A stretch of 64,000 bases of DNA from Bradyrhizobium sp. sGM-13 (GTDB lineage: Bacteria > Pseudomonadota > Alphaproteobacteria > Rhizobiales > Xanthobacteraceae), in NCBI RefSeq assembly GCF_018398875.1, contig NZ_JAGWDK010000003.1, forward strand, positions 248,001 to 312,000, given 5' to 3'. A program made the translations under genes and the position numbers. The first letter of the stretch is position 1; each line of letters begins with the position of its first letter. Under the pieces are notes generated by a model. It was not told the DNA's origin. It worked only from the letters and a program-made list of their open reading frames with translations, and ran no database searches. Below, in pieces: positions 26,996 to 35,568 of the stretch.

Positions 26996-28162
26996 TCAAT
27001 CGAGCGTGCGGCGGAAGCGGGTCACGGCGATCGTCATTGCCACCAGCATCAGTACAATGAGTGCAATCGTGTCGTATTGCAGGTTGGAAGGAGCCGCGCC
27101 CTTCAGCATGATGGCGCGGACGATGCGGATGTAATGGGTCAGCGGCAGTCCCTCGCCGAGATACTGCGCCCACACCGGCATGCCCGCGAACGGAAACATG
27201 AATCCGGATAACAGAATGCTCGGCAGGAAAAACATCATCGACATCTGCATCGCCTGCAACTGGTTCTGCACGATGGTGGAGAAGGTATAGCCGATCGACA
27301 GATTGGTGGTGATGAACAGCGTCGTCAGCGCCGCCAGCAGCGCCACGCTGCCGAGGATCGGCACCCCAAACAGCAAGGTCCCGATGCCGACGATCAGCGA
27401 CGCCTGGATGAAGCCGACGATCACGTAGGGAATGATCTTTCCGAACATCACCTCCACCGGCCTGATCGGCATCGACAACAGGCTCTCCATGGTGCCGCGC
27501 TCGATCTCGCGCGTCACCGACAGCGCGGTGAAGATCAGCATGGTCATGGTCAGGATGGTACCGACAAGGCCCGGCACGATGTTGAGCCGAGATTCCGCTG
27601 CCGGGTTGTAACGGGCATGTGCCCTGATCTCGAACGGCATCGCGGGCGGATCGCCGATGTGAAGGTCGTGCGCGAGCGCGGTCTGCACCACTGCACCGAG
27701 CGTGCCCAGCGCAGAGCCGGCCGCGACCGGATCGGTCGCATCAGCCGCGACAAGCAGCGCCGGACGGTCGCCGCGCCGCACCGCGCGTTCGAAGCCGCGC
27801 GGGATCTCGACCCCGAACAGCACCTTGCCGGACTGCAGGAGATCGTCGAACTCGGCGACGCTGTGTACTTCGCGAGTGAAGCGGAAATACTTGGTATTCT
27901 CCAGCGCCTTCAGCACCGAGCGCGCCAGATCGCTATCCTCCTGGATCAGCACCGCCGTCGGCAGATGGCGCGGCGTCGTGTTGATCGCATAGCCGAACAG
28001 CAACAACTGCATGACCGGGATCATCACGATCATCGCGAACGAGACCCGGTCGCGGCGGAGCTGGATGAATTCCTTGACCAGCATCGCATAGCTGCGCCGC
28101 CAGAAGCCGAAAGCAGGTTCCGGCACGCCGCGATTTTGGCCGGCAGCATCGGTTGCACTCAT
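26996..28162 (-). CDS. ABC-2 type transporter permease (YbhR/YbhS-like)
   Basis: 388 residues from ATG 28162. An N-terminal helix (VSFAMIVMIPVMQLLLFGYA), a large extracytoplasmic domain (about 60-190) and five C-terminal helices form the ABC2_membrane_3 architecture. VTREIERGTMESLLSMPIRP is the conserved cytoplasmic coupling segment, and LLSGFMFPFAGMPVWAQYLG lies in the last helical bundle. ATG overlaps the stop of the ATPase gene (ATGA). It is the last gene of the efflux operon; E. coli ybhGFSR has two permeases, but only one is present here. Confidence 0.9.
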   Translation of the reverse strand: MSATDAAGQNRGVPEPAFGFWRRSYAMLVKEFIQLRRDRVSFAMIVMIPVMQLLLFGYAINTTPRHLPTAVLIQEDSDLARSVLKALENTKYFRFTREVHSVAEFDDLLQSGKVLFGVEIPRGFERAVRRGDRPALLVAADATDPVAAGSALGTLGAVVQTALAHDLHIGDPPAMPFEIRAHARYNPAAESRLNIVPGLVGTILTMTMLIFTALSVTREIERGTMESLLSMPIRPVEVMFGKIIPYVIVGFIQASLIVGIGTLLFGVPILGSVALLAALTTLFITTNLSIGYTFSTIVQNQLQAMQMSMMFFLPSILLSGFMFPFAGMPVWAQYLGEGLPLTHYIRIVRAIMLKGAAPSNLQYDTIALIVLMLVAMTIAVTRFRRTLD

Positions 28163-29103
28163 TGGAAATTGTCCTTTGAGCGGTTCATGAGATCGATGAA
28201 CACGTCTTCCAGCGACGGCTCGCTGTCCTCCCAGCGCCATCCCCTCTTATCACGATAAGGCGCGATGGTTGTCTCCAGCGCGGACTTGTCGCGCCCCGAG
28301 ACGTGCAGGCTGGTGCCGAACGGCGCCACCATGTCGATGCCGGGCTTGCCGGCAAGCTCGGCCGCAAGCCCGTTGAGGTCGTCGCCGGAAACCGTGTAGG
28401 TCGACAACGCCGATTTCGCGATCACTTCGTCCACCGTGCCGTGCGCCAAGAGGTGGCCATAGGCGATATAGGCGATCTCGTGACAGCGCTCGGCCTCGTC
28501 CATGTAATGGGTCGAGACCAGCACCGTCAGCCCTTCGGCGGCCAGCGCATGGATCTCGTTCCAGAAATCGCGCCGCGCCTTGGGATCGACGCCGGCCGTC
28601 GGTTCGTCCAATAGCAGCAGTTGCGGATTGGGCAGCGTGCAGGCGCCGAGCGCCAGGCGCTGCTTCCAGCCGCCGGAGAGTTCGCCGGCAAGCTGCTCCT
28701 CGCGGCCGCTCAGGCCGATCCGTCGGATCATGTCACGTGCAGCGCCCCGCGCGTCACGCATGCCGTAAAGCCGCGCGACGAATTCGAGGTTCTCGCGCAC
28801 CGAGAGATCCTGATACAGGCTGAAGCGCTGCGTCATGTAGCCAACCAGGCGCTTGATCTTGTCGGCGTCGCGGCGGATGTCGTAGCCGAGGCAGGTGCCC
28901 TCGCCGGCATCCGGCGTCAATAGCCCACAGAGCATGCGGATGGTGGTGGTCTTGCCGGAGCCGTTCGGCCCGAGAAAGCCGTAGATCGAGCCGCGCCTCA
29001 CCTGCATCGAGAGGTCATGCACGACCTCGCGGCCGCCGAACGATTTTGATAGACCCGCGACATTGATGGCGACGTCGGGGCCTGATGCAGGCACTGTATT
29101 CAT
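28159..29103 (-). CDS. ABC transporter ATP-binding protein (efflux, YbhF-like)
   Basis: 314 residues. Walker A is FLGPNGSGKTTTIRMLCGLL, the Q-loop YMTQRFSLYQDLSVRENLEF, the signature LSGGWKQRLALGACTL and Walker B LLLLDEPTAGVDPKARRDFW, with VLVSTHYMDEAERC as H-loop. The C-terminal 80 residues match the DrrA/CcmA-type extension. Only one nucleotide-binding domain is present, unlike E. coli YbhF, which has two. It overlaps both neighbours by four bases and powers the permease downstream. Confidence 0.92.
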   Translation of the reverse strand: MNTVPASGPDVAINVAGLSKSFGGREVVHDLSMQVRRGSIYGFLGPNGSGKTTTIRMLCGLLTPDAGEGTCLGYDIRRDADKIKRLVGYMTQRFSLYQDLSVRENLEFVARLYGMRDARGAARDMIRRIGLSGREEQLAGELSGGWKQRLALGACTLPNPQLLLLDEPTAGVDPKARRDFWNEIHALAAEGLTVLVSTHYMDEAERCHEIAYIAYGHLLAHGTVDEVIAKSALSTYTVSGDDLNGLAAELAGKPGIDMVAPFGTSLHVSGRDKSALETTIAPYRDKRGWRWEDSEPSLEDVFIDLMNRSKDNFQ

Positions 29104-29885
29104 CGCTTGTCCGCCACCGGCGTCCGGGGATTAAGGAACACGCTGATCGGCTGGCCGACACGCAAGACGTCGGGCCGGCTCGGCCGTGCCTGGATCAGGT
29201 AGACCAGCTTGTTGCGTTCATCGAGGCTGTAGATGACCGGCGGGGTGTATTCCGCCGTCGTCGCGATGAAGTAGATTTTTGCGGTGAGATCGGGCGCGCA
29301 ATTGTCGCAGGTCACCCTCACCTCGTCGCCGATCGCGAGCTTCGGCAGTTCTGTCTCCGGCACGAAGAAGCGAATCTTCATGTTGCCGGGCGGCATGATC
29401 GACAGCACGGGCCGCTGCGCCGGCACCATTTCGCCTTCGCGGAAATAGATCTGCTGGACGGTACCGGCGACCGGCGCAAAGCCGCTCCGCCGCGCGAGGC
29501 GAGTCTGCGAAGTATTGACGCGAGCTTCCGCGACGCGCAACGCCGAGGTTGCCGAATCGAGGTTGGCCTGCGTGCCGGAGCCGGTCTTGCTCAGCGACGC
29601 CGCGCGGTCATAGGTCTGCTGCGCATTGGCGAGCGTCGCCTTGTTTTGATTGAGGTCGGCCTGCTGCAAATCGTCGTCAACGGTATAGAGCTGCATGCCG
29701 GGTTTCACCTCGTCGCCTTCGCGCACGTTGAGTTTGGTGACGCGACCGGATTCGTCGGGGCTGACAAAGATCATGTCAGCCTCGACCCAGCCCTGGAAGC
29801 CCGGATCCCTGCGCTCTTTGCAGCCTGAGAGCACGACGGCGAGCGCCAGCGCAGCCAGGGTCGCTATCGTTCGCGACGAAGTCAT
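29100..29885 (-). CDS. HlyD-family periplasmic adaptor lipoprotein
   Basis: 261 residues from ATG 29885; upstream in-frame codons overlap the regulator gene. A signal peptide ends in the lipobox VVLSGC (Cys near 20). GWVEADMIFVSPDESGRVTK and the mirrored FAPVAGTVQQIYFREGEMVP are the two half-lipoyl motifs, and between them lies a helical hairpin (ATLANAQQTYDRAASLSKTG). RVGQPISVFLNPRTPVADKR ends the beta-barrel part. It would link the ABC exporter across the periplasm. It overlaps the ATPase gene (ATGA) and the TetR gene. Confidence 0.9.
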   Translation of the reverse strand: MTSSRTIATLAALALAVVLSGCKERRDPGFQGWVEADMIFVSPDESGRVTKLNVREGDEVKPGMQLYTVDDDLQQADLNQNKATLANAQQTYDRAASLSKTGSGTQANLDSATSALRVAEARVNTSQTRLARRSGFAPVAGTVQQIYFREGEMVPAQRPVLSIMPPGNMKIRFFVPETELPKLAIGDEVRVTCDNCAPDLTAKIYFIATTAEYTPPVIYSLDERNKLVYLIQARPSRPDVLRVGQPISVFLNPRTPVADKR

Positions 29886-30589
29886 GCCGTCCTCCGTTCG
29901 CCAAAAATCAGATCGAGATGCACCCGAAACATTTCGAGGGCATCCAGTGGCGCATGTCTGCTGAAAAGGCTCTGCCAAATCACGGCGATGAGCGCGGGCG
30001 CCACCATGATTTGCGGAAACCGCGCCAGGTCCTTGTGTTGAATTTCGCCGCGCGCGATGCCGAGTTCGATCAGCGCGCGCATGCCCGCGAGGCCTCGCGA
30101 CACCACTTCGCGGTAATAGAAGTCGGCTACTTCTGGAAATCGCGGGCCTTCGGCAACGATCAGCCGCACAAGGTCACCGCGCCGCGTGGTCGCCACCTCC
30201 TCGATGAAGGTCTTGGCAAAGCCCTCCACCATGTCGCGCACCGATGCTCCGGGCTGCGGAGGCGTCGCCCAGAGGCGAGTGACGAGCGGCACGATGGCGG
30301 TCCGGATCAATTCCTCGAACATCGATTCCTTGTCCTTGAAGTGCAGATAGATCGTGCCCTTCGCGACGCCGGCGCGCTTGGCGATGTCGTCGAGCCGCGT
30401 CGCCGCAAAGCCGCGCGCGATGAATTCGTCCATCGCCGCCGCGATGATGGCCCCGCGCCGCTCGGCAGCGCGCTCGGCGCGGTTGGAGGCCGGCCTGGGC
30501 TTCGAGGAGGCCGGTGCCCTCGCCCCGGCCCGGCGAAGGGCCGGCTTCGGGGTGGATTTCCTGGCGCCTTTGGTGGCTTCATTTGTCAT
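29882..30589 (-). CDS. TetR/AcrR family repressor of the efflux operon
   Basis: 235 residues. A basic, Pro/Ala-rich N-terminal tail of about 40 residues is followed by the helix-turn-helix IIAAAMDEFIARGFAATRLD, then DIAKRAGVAKGTIYLHFKDK, the hallmark of TetR. The ligand-binding domain resembles TetR_C_33/CecR (LIVAEGPRFPEVADFYYREV). First gene of the operon regulator-adaptor-ATPase-permease, the same order as E. coli cecR-ybhGFSR. It overlaps the adaptor gene by four bases. A palindromic operator lies just ahead of its start, implying autoregulation. Confidence 0.92.
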   Translation of the reverse strand: MTNEATKGARKSTPKPALRRAGARAPASSKPRPASNRAERAAERRGAIIAAAMDEFIARGFAATRLDDIAKRAGVAKGTIYLHFKDKESMFEELIRTAIVPLVTRLWATPPQPGASVRDMVEGFAKTFIEEVATTRRGDLVRLIVAEGPRFPEVADFYYREVVSRGLAGMRALIELGIARGEIQHKDLARFPQIMVAPALIAVIWQSLFSRHAPLDALEMFRVHLDLIFGERRTA

Positions 30590-30598
30590 GTTCTATTT

Positions 30599-30618
30599 AT
30601 GACTGACTGGTCAGTCAT
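30599..30618. promoter_or_regulatory. Palindromic TetR-type operator
   Basis: ATGACTGACTGGTCAGTCAT is a 20-base inverted repeat with a single mismatched base pair, nine bases upstream of the repressor start codon. Its size and position are those of a TetR-family operator covering the promoter or leader. Confidence 0.75.
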
Positions 30619-30734
30619 TGTCAATTTCGAACGGAGCCGAGGCTTTCACATGGACGTGACCGAAGGCCGCGAAATACCGGCGCAAGGATTTTGCGTGTCA
30701 TCAAGGAAGCATCACATCCCGCATATGTGGGATA

Positions 30735-31300
30735 TCCGCTAAGGCCGCGGCCCTTCCCCGCATCATTGCGAGCCAACGGGTCGCGACGACGGTGGCTACA
30801 GTTTCGCGTTCTCGCGACGCGAATTGCGCGCGAGGTTTGTCTAACCTTTTCCCTCAAAACGAGAGGGTGCAGGGAATGCCGGGTGCTTGCTGCACCCGCG
30901 GTCTCGTGTGCATAAGCGCTAAGAGATGCGCACACGAGCATACAGGTACAGCCGGAGCACTCCGGCATTCCCTGCGCAATGGTTTGACGGCTTATGCCGT
31001 GCTCTCCCTGGAGACGAATTCCTCTTGCCTCCATCACTGCCGGCTTGATGGCGAGATCGATCCGGTTGGATCAAATTCGCCACCGGCAGCTTGGCACCAG
31101 CCACGGGTGTCAGGACCACACGGTTTTGCCGTACGCAACGAGCGTCGTTCATCTTGCGTGCCGTGAGCCGCTCACGAGTTTGATCTCGCCCTGCAACCAC
31201 TTTGCGCGCCGACGTCCTCGCGTCCACCGCATCCCGCCTCGCGTTCGTGACGATCGCGATACGCCCCTCTTGCCGAGACGGGACGGCGGGAAATAGCCAC
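30735..31300. repeat. Eroded interspersed sequence with short nonsense ORFs
   Basis: No gene is convincing here. The stretch contains overlapping short open frames on the + strand, with peptides such as AHEHTGTAGALRHSLRNGL and RVHRIPPRVRDDRDTPLLP. I have seen near-identical spurious peptides annotated repeatedly in Bradyrhizobium genomes. An inner inverted pair, GCAGGGAATGCCGG / CCGGCATTCCCTGC (30869 and 30961), brackets about 100 bases. I interpret the whole as a dispersed non-coding repeat; copy number must be checked in the genome. Confidence 0.5.
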
Positions 31301-31652
31301 TGATTTGGGGTGAAAGGGAAGCTGATTATTTTTGCGAGCGAGACTGGACGACCCAAATCAGATTGGAATCGTTCAGCAAATTAGATTTTTGGCGCAACGC
31401 GATTACCGACTTGGACGCGGAGATCGGCGTCGATGCTGCAGGCACTCTCGGCCGTGGCCACCTGCGGCGCCTTGGCCGTGACGTCACGACCTGCCGAAGC
31501 GAAAGATTCGAGCGAGTTGCCACCTCCCAAGCGGGCACTGACCGACCGCAATGAGCCGGCAACTCGGTGTTCAAGTCCTTTGGGAACGGACGACCTTCGG
31601 AGTTCGAGAGTATGTTAAACTTGGGCACTGCATGATCGCGATTGCGTCGAAG
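31301..31652. other. Gene-free stretch, nothing recognised
   Basis: About 350 bases between the eroded repeat and the isocitrate-lyase-family gene. Composition is more AT-rich than the surroundings (for example GCTGATTATTTTTGCG). Short frames exist on both strands, but none has a ribosome site or recognisable motif. It probably holds the promoter of the following gene. Confidence 0.4.
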
Positions 31653-31668
31653 TGACAGGAGGCGACCG

Positions 31669-32547
31669 ATGCCGATTTCCCACATCGAAACGCTTAGAAC
31701 CATGCTTCGCGAGGAGAAGGGAGTTCTCTTGCCGGGCGCGCCGAACGCACTCGCGGCTCGAATTGTCGCCGATCTCGGTTTCAAAGCGGTTTACCTGACT
31801 GGTGCCGGACTCACCAATATGCACCTAGGCTTGCCGGACCTGGGATTCATGGACCTGACCCAGGCTACCGAGCACGTCATCGCCATCCGCGGCGTGATTG
31901 ATCTTCCATTGATAGTCGATGCGGACACCGGCTTTGGCAATGCGATCAATGTCACGCACACCGTGCGCGGCTTGGAACAGGCAGGCGCCAGCGCCATTCA
32001 GATCGAGGACCAACACGCGCCAAAGCGCTGCGGACATTTCAGCGGCAAGGAGTTGATATCGGCGGAGGAGATGATTGGCAAGATAAACGCCGCAGTCGAC
32101 ACGCGACGGCAAAATCTGATCATCATCGCTCGAACTGATGCGTGCGCCGTCGACGGGTTTGAGGCGGCCATCGAGCGGGCGAGCCGTTACATCGAGGCAG
32201 GTGCGGACGTGACCTTTGTCGAAGCGCCGGAAACGTTTGAAGACCTCAAGGCTATTCCCTCCCGGTTGAAGGCGCCTCAACTGCTCAACATGGTGCTTGG
32301 AGGCAAGACTCCCATCGTTGACGAAGGGACGGCCGCGGAGATTGGTTTCAGCCTTGTCCTATACGCCAACGCAGCCTTACAGGGAGCCGTGCATGGCATG
32401 CAGATGACGCTGTCTTCCCTGAAGAAGGAAGGCGTTCTCGCTGAAGACGCCGTGACTTCTTTCGCCGAACGTCAAAGGCTCGTAGGTAAGCCGGCCTTTG
32501 ACGCCCTGGAAGCGCGTTACGCAGCAACGTTCACAGCGCCGAGCTAG
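31669..32547 (+). CDS. Isocitrate lyase/PEP mutase family protein
   Basis: 292 residues from ATG 31669, with a strong AGGAGG at 31653-31658. The alpha/beta-barrel has GVLLPGAPNALAARIVADLG, the metal-binding LPLIVDADTGFG, and the active-site loop QIEDQHAPKRCGHFSGKELI, in which KRCGH is the ICL signature with the catalytic cysteine. IIARTDACAVDGFEAAIERA and ADVTFVEAPETFEDLKAIPS follow. Candidates are 2-methylisocitrate lyase, oxaloacetate decarboxylase or carboxyvinyl-carboxyphosphonate mutase-like activity; sequence alone does not decide. No prp genes are near. Confidence 0.88.
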   Translation: MPISHIETLRTMLREEKGVLLPGAPNALAARIVADLGFKAVYLTGAGLTNMHLGLPDLGFMDLTQATEHVIAIRGVIDLPLIVDADTGFGNAINVTHTVRGLEQAGASAIQIEDQHAPKRCGHFSGKELISAEEMIGKINAAVDTRRQNLIIIARTDACAVDGFEAAIERASRYIEAGADVTFVEAPETFEDLKAIPSRLKAPQLLNMVLGGKTPIVDEGTAAEIGFSLVLYANAALQGAVHGMQMTLSSLKKEGVLAEDAVTSFAERQRLVGKPAFDALEARYAATFTAPS

Positions 32548-32595
32548 GACAATTTGGCTGGCTATCGCCAGCAATTCCGACTCTCCCGATCGCCC

Positions 32596-33684
32596 TCACC
32601 CCTTGCGCATTTTGCTGAGCAGATAGTTGTCGTAGTAGTTTTCCGCGATCTGCGTATAGAACAGCACTTCCTTCATGTAGGCGTCGTGGCTCTCCTTGGT
32701 CTTCTTGAACAACGGACTCTTCTCGGCGATTTCGTTCAGATGGTCCTGCGTGGCCTTGTAGCAGGCCTCCAAGACCGGCTGCGGAAACGCGCGCAACTCC
32801 GCTCCATTGGCGACAAGCCGCTTCAACGAAGCAGGATTGACGCTGTCATATTTTTCGATCATCCACGCGCCGGCTGCCGAAGCGGCCTGGTTGAGGATCG
32901 CCTGGTATGGCTTGGGAAGCGCATTCCACTTCTCCTCGTTCACGGCCATGTGCAGCATGGCCCCGCCTTCCCACCAGCCGGGAAAATAGTAGTACTTCGC
33001 CACCTTGTAGAAGCCGAGCTTCTCATCGTCATAGGGACCGACGAACTCCGCGGCATCGATCGTTCCTCGCTCGAGTGCCGGATATACGTCACCGCCCGCG
33101 ATCTGCTGCGGCACGACGCCAAGCCTTGCGAGCACATGGCCGCCCATGCCTGCGATGCGGAATTTAAGGCCTTTGAGATCGTCGACCGTCTTGATCTCCT
33201 TGCGGAACCAGCCGCCCATTTGCGTGCCGGAATTGCCGCACAGAATCGCGTGCGCCTTGAAAGGCTTCAGCGCCTCGTTGCAGAGATCAGCGCCGCCGCC
33301 GAACGTCCACCAGGAATGCTGATGGCGATGGTTCATGCCGAAGGGCGCGCCCGTCGCATAGGTTAGCGCCGGCTCCTTGCCGATGTAGAAATAGAGCGGC
33401 GTCTGCGCGATCTCGACGGTCGAAGAGCTCACCGCATCAAGCGCCTGCAGGCCGGGCACGATCTCGCCTGCCGCAAAGGTTTGAATCTGAAACTTGTTGT
33501 CGGTGGCATCAGCCACGTATTTCGCGAAAGTCTGCGCCGTGCCGAAGATGGTTTCGAGCGACTTCGGAAAGCTCGAGGTCAAACGCCACTTGATCTCGGG
33601 CGCTGCCTGCGCAATCGCAGGTGCCGCAACCAGCGTCGTCGCGCCGACCACGGCGCCGCCTTTGAGGAACGTACGGCGTTTCAT
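32596..33684 (-). CDS. TRAP transporter solute-binding protein (DctP/TakP-like)
   Basis: 362 residues with a twin-arginine signal (MKRRTFLKGGAVVGATTLVA, cleavage after about residue 27). IKWRLTSSFPKSLETIFGTA and GGWFRKEIKTVDDLKGLKFR are typical, and RIAGMGGHVLARLGVVPQQI contains the conserved arginine that clamps the ligand carboxylate. GTIDAAEFVGPYDDEKLGFY marks the TakP-like 2-oxoacid-binding subgroup. The small and large membrane subunits are not in the neighbourhood, so this is an orphan binding protein here. A divergent secreted cyclase-family gene lies 210 bases away. Confidence 0.92.
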   Translation of the reverse strand: MKRRTFLKGGAVVGATTLVAAPAIAQAAPEIKWRLTSSFPKSLETIFGTAQTFAKYVADATDNKFQIQTFAAGEIVPGLQALDAVSSSTVEIAQTPLYFYIGKEPALTYATGAPFGMNHRHQHSWWTFGGGADLCNEALKPFKAHAILCGNSGTQMGGWFRKEIKTVDDLKGLKFRIAGMGGHVLARLGVVPQQIAGGDVYPALERGTIDAAEFVGPYDDEKLGFYKVAKYYYFPGWWEGGAMLHMAVNEEKWNALPKPYQAILNQAASAAGAWMIEKYDSVNPASLKRLVANGAELRAFPQPVLEACYKATQDHLNEIAEKSPLFKKTKESHDAYMKEVLFYTQIAENYYDNYLLSKMRKG

Positions 33685-33894
33685 GATGTGCTTACTCCCT
33701 TAAAGGAAAGTCGATTGGCGTGGGGCGAAGCGCCTTCCGCGTCCGTTTGATCTCATCATAACGGACTTCGAGGCATGCGTGAAAGCACAACCTCGCGCGG
33801 TCAGGCGAATTGTCGCTTGAACCGCCTCAATCGGACCAGCATTATTGATCCCAGGGGTGCCGTCTCCAGAGCGCCCTCTTCTGGGAGGTTACCG

Positions 33895-34848
33895 ATGAAA
33901 GCATTCACATTGGGTGCGGCGATCGCGCTTTCGTTTTCCGCTGCTGCCTACGCGCAAGCGCCGACCTGGACCGTTCCGTCCGAAAGCCAACGCTGTCCGT
34001 CGAAATGGGGCGCGGCCGACGAGCGCGGTTCGGCCAATCACCAGAAGCCCGCGGCCGTGATGAACGCGGCGAAGCTGATCAAGACCGGCGAGGTGATCGA
34101 GCTGGCGCACGTGCTCGGTCCGAGCATGGCGTTCTTCGGAACGCGGCGCTTCGACATGCATACCAAGCGCACGTTCATGAACCAGTTCTCCAACATGCGT
34201 GGCTCGAACGAAGAGATCATCATTACCGAGCTTGGCCAGGTCGGCACGCAGTTCGACGGCTTTGCGCACCAGACCCATCTCAATAGCTGGTACAATTGCC
34301 AGAAGGTAGACGAGAACTCAGATCGCACCGGATTCAAGAAGTTCGGAATCCATAATGTGGGCACGCTGTTCACGCGCGGCGTCCTGATCGATGTCGCGGG
34401 CTTCAAGGGCGTCGACATGCTGGGCGACAATTACGAAATCACCGTGGAAGATCTCGAGGGCGCCCTGAAGAAGCAAAACCTGACGCTGCAACCCGGCGAC
34501 GCGGTGATCATCCACACCGGCTGGGGCAAGCTCTACGGCAAGGACAACCCGCGCTACGTGAAATCCTGCCCGGGCATCGGCGTGCCGGCCGCGCTCTGGC
34601 TTGCCGCAAAGGACCCGATGCTGCTCGGCGCCGACAACTGGCCGGTCGAAGTCGCGCCCAACCCCGACAAGCAACTGTCGCTTCCGGTGCACCAGATCGC
34701 GCTCGTGGTGAACGGCATCCATCTGTTGGAGAATCTCAAGCTCGACGAGCTCGTGCAAAAGGGCGTCGGAGAATTCGCCTTCGTGATGCAGCCGCTCAAA
34801 ATTCAGGGCGGCTCCGGCTCCACGGTGTCGCCGATCGCGGTGAGGTAA
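33895..34848 (+). CDS. Secreted cyclase family protein
   Basis: 317 residues from ATG 33895 (GGGAGG upstream), with a Sec signal peptide (MKAFTLGAAIALSFSAAAYA, cleavage before QAPTW). The body is a kynurenine-formamidase-like cyclase domain: KWGAADERGSANHQKPAAVM, TGEVIELAHVLGPSM, and LQPGDAVIIHTGWGKLYGKD. The usual metal motif HxGTHxDxPxH reads QVGTQFDGFAHQTH, with Gln in place of the first His, a variant seen in this branch. The substrate is unknown. Export to the periplasm is unusual for formamidases. Confidence 0.82.
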   Translation: MKAFTLGAAIALSFSAAAYAQAPTWTVPSESQRCPSKWGAADERGSANHQKPAAVMNAAKLIKTGEVIELAHVLGPSMAFFGTRRFDMHTKRTFMNQFSNMRGSNEEIIITELGQVGTQFDGFAHQTHLNSWYNCQKVDENSDRTGFKKFGIHNVGTLFTRGVLIDVAGFKGVDMLGDNYEITVEDLEGALKKQNLTLQPGDAVIIHTGWGKLYGKDNPRYVKSCPGIGVPAALWLAAKDPMLLGADNWPVEVAPNPDKQLSLPVHQIALVVNGIHLLENLKLDELVQKGVGEFAFVMQPLKIQGGSGSTVSPIAVR

Positions 34849-34863
34849 CGAGCAGCGAACAAG

Positions 34864-35003
34864 TAGCCCGCACGAGCAACGCCATATGCGGGGCCGGCCG
34901 CCCCCCATGCCGCTGAGCCTGTCATCGCCGCGCGAGCGCAATTGCGCTCGTCGCGTGGCGCGCATTCGCGCGACCCGTTGGCTCATGCGGGCTACGCTTG
35001 CTA
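34864..35003. repeat. Dispersed GTAGCCCG-type repeat
   Basis: GTAGCCCGCACGAGCAACGC at the left pairs with TTGGCTCATGCGGGCTACGC at the right. The inner part has GCGCGAGCGCAATTGCGCTC. It follows the cyclase gene. The remaining bases to 35119 show nothing. Confidence 0.55.
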
Positions 35004-35119
35004 CTCCTCGGTCGGGCCCGGAAGGAGACGGCGAAGGCGCTGGGCTTCGTGCCACGCCGCAAGACCCTCCTTCCCAAGGCGAGCGAGCCTGGTTGTCAAC
35101 TGCACGAGGATGAGTGTGA

Positions 35120-35332
35120 TCATGGCTGCCGCCCCGCTTTAGCAAGCAGACGCCCGGCCTGATGCTCGGCGTCGTCAGTCGGTTTGAACCCGCGGGCGGC
35201 AAGGTACTGCGCAACGACACGGTCAGCCCGCCGCTGACGGGCTTCGATTTGAACGCGCAACAATCGGGTGAAAAATGAGGGCTTCCCGGTCGGGGCAGAA
35301 AACCAGGCCCCAGTGGTGAGTACGTTCGCCAT
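35120..35332 (-). CDS. Small basic hypothetical protein
   Basis: 70 residues from ATG 35332, with AAAGGAG seven bases ahead, a near-perfect ribosome site that supports a real gene. The sequence has a Gly/Pro-rich start (MANVLTTGAWFSAPTGKPSF) and an Arg-rich amphipathic helix (LLRVQIEARQRRADRVVAQY). No known domain is recognised. The upstream 235 bases carry GTAC-containing inverted repeats and may be regulatory. Related small helical proteins are common in Bradyrhizobium, without assigned function. Confidence 0.6.
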   Translation of the reverse strand: MANVLTTGAWFSAPTGKPSFFTRLLRVQIEARQRRADRVVAQYLAARGFKPTDDAEHQAGRLLAKAGRQP

Positions 35333-35379
35333 GGATGGCTCCTTTATCGGAGTTGTCCCTGGGCGATTTTCCTTCCCTA

Positions 35380-35403
35380 GTACGAGAGATAGGTACTCGT
35401 ACC
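35380..35403. promoter_or_regulatory. Inverted repeats upstream of the small basic protein gene
   Basis: GTACGAG and CTCGTAC face each other across about ten bases, and the right half lies within GGTACTCGTACC. It lies 48-71 bases upstream of the start at 35332, a plausible operator position. No regulator is adjacent. Confidence 0.35.
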
Positions 35404-35568
35404 AACAAATGCGAGACCAAATACCTCGCACTCATGCATCAATTTGCACCTCGCCGCGCAAAATGCCCGGCGCAATCACATGGCTGTAATATCAAATACG
35501 CATGTCCGCCGACCCAAGCGAATCATCTGATCTGCGAGATCACTGGGCGGAGCGTGAGCAGCGAGCGC

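Noticed and set aside
26892..27173. N-terminal extension of the adenylate cyclase
   Set aside because: Runs through a dispersed repeat and into the permease gene on the same strand; ATG 26891 has a good ribosome site.
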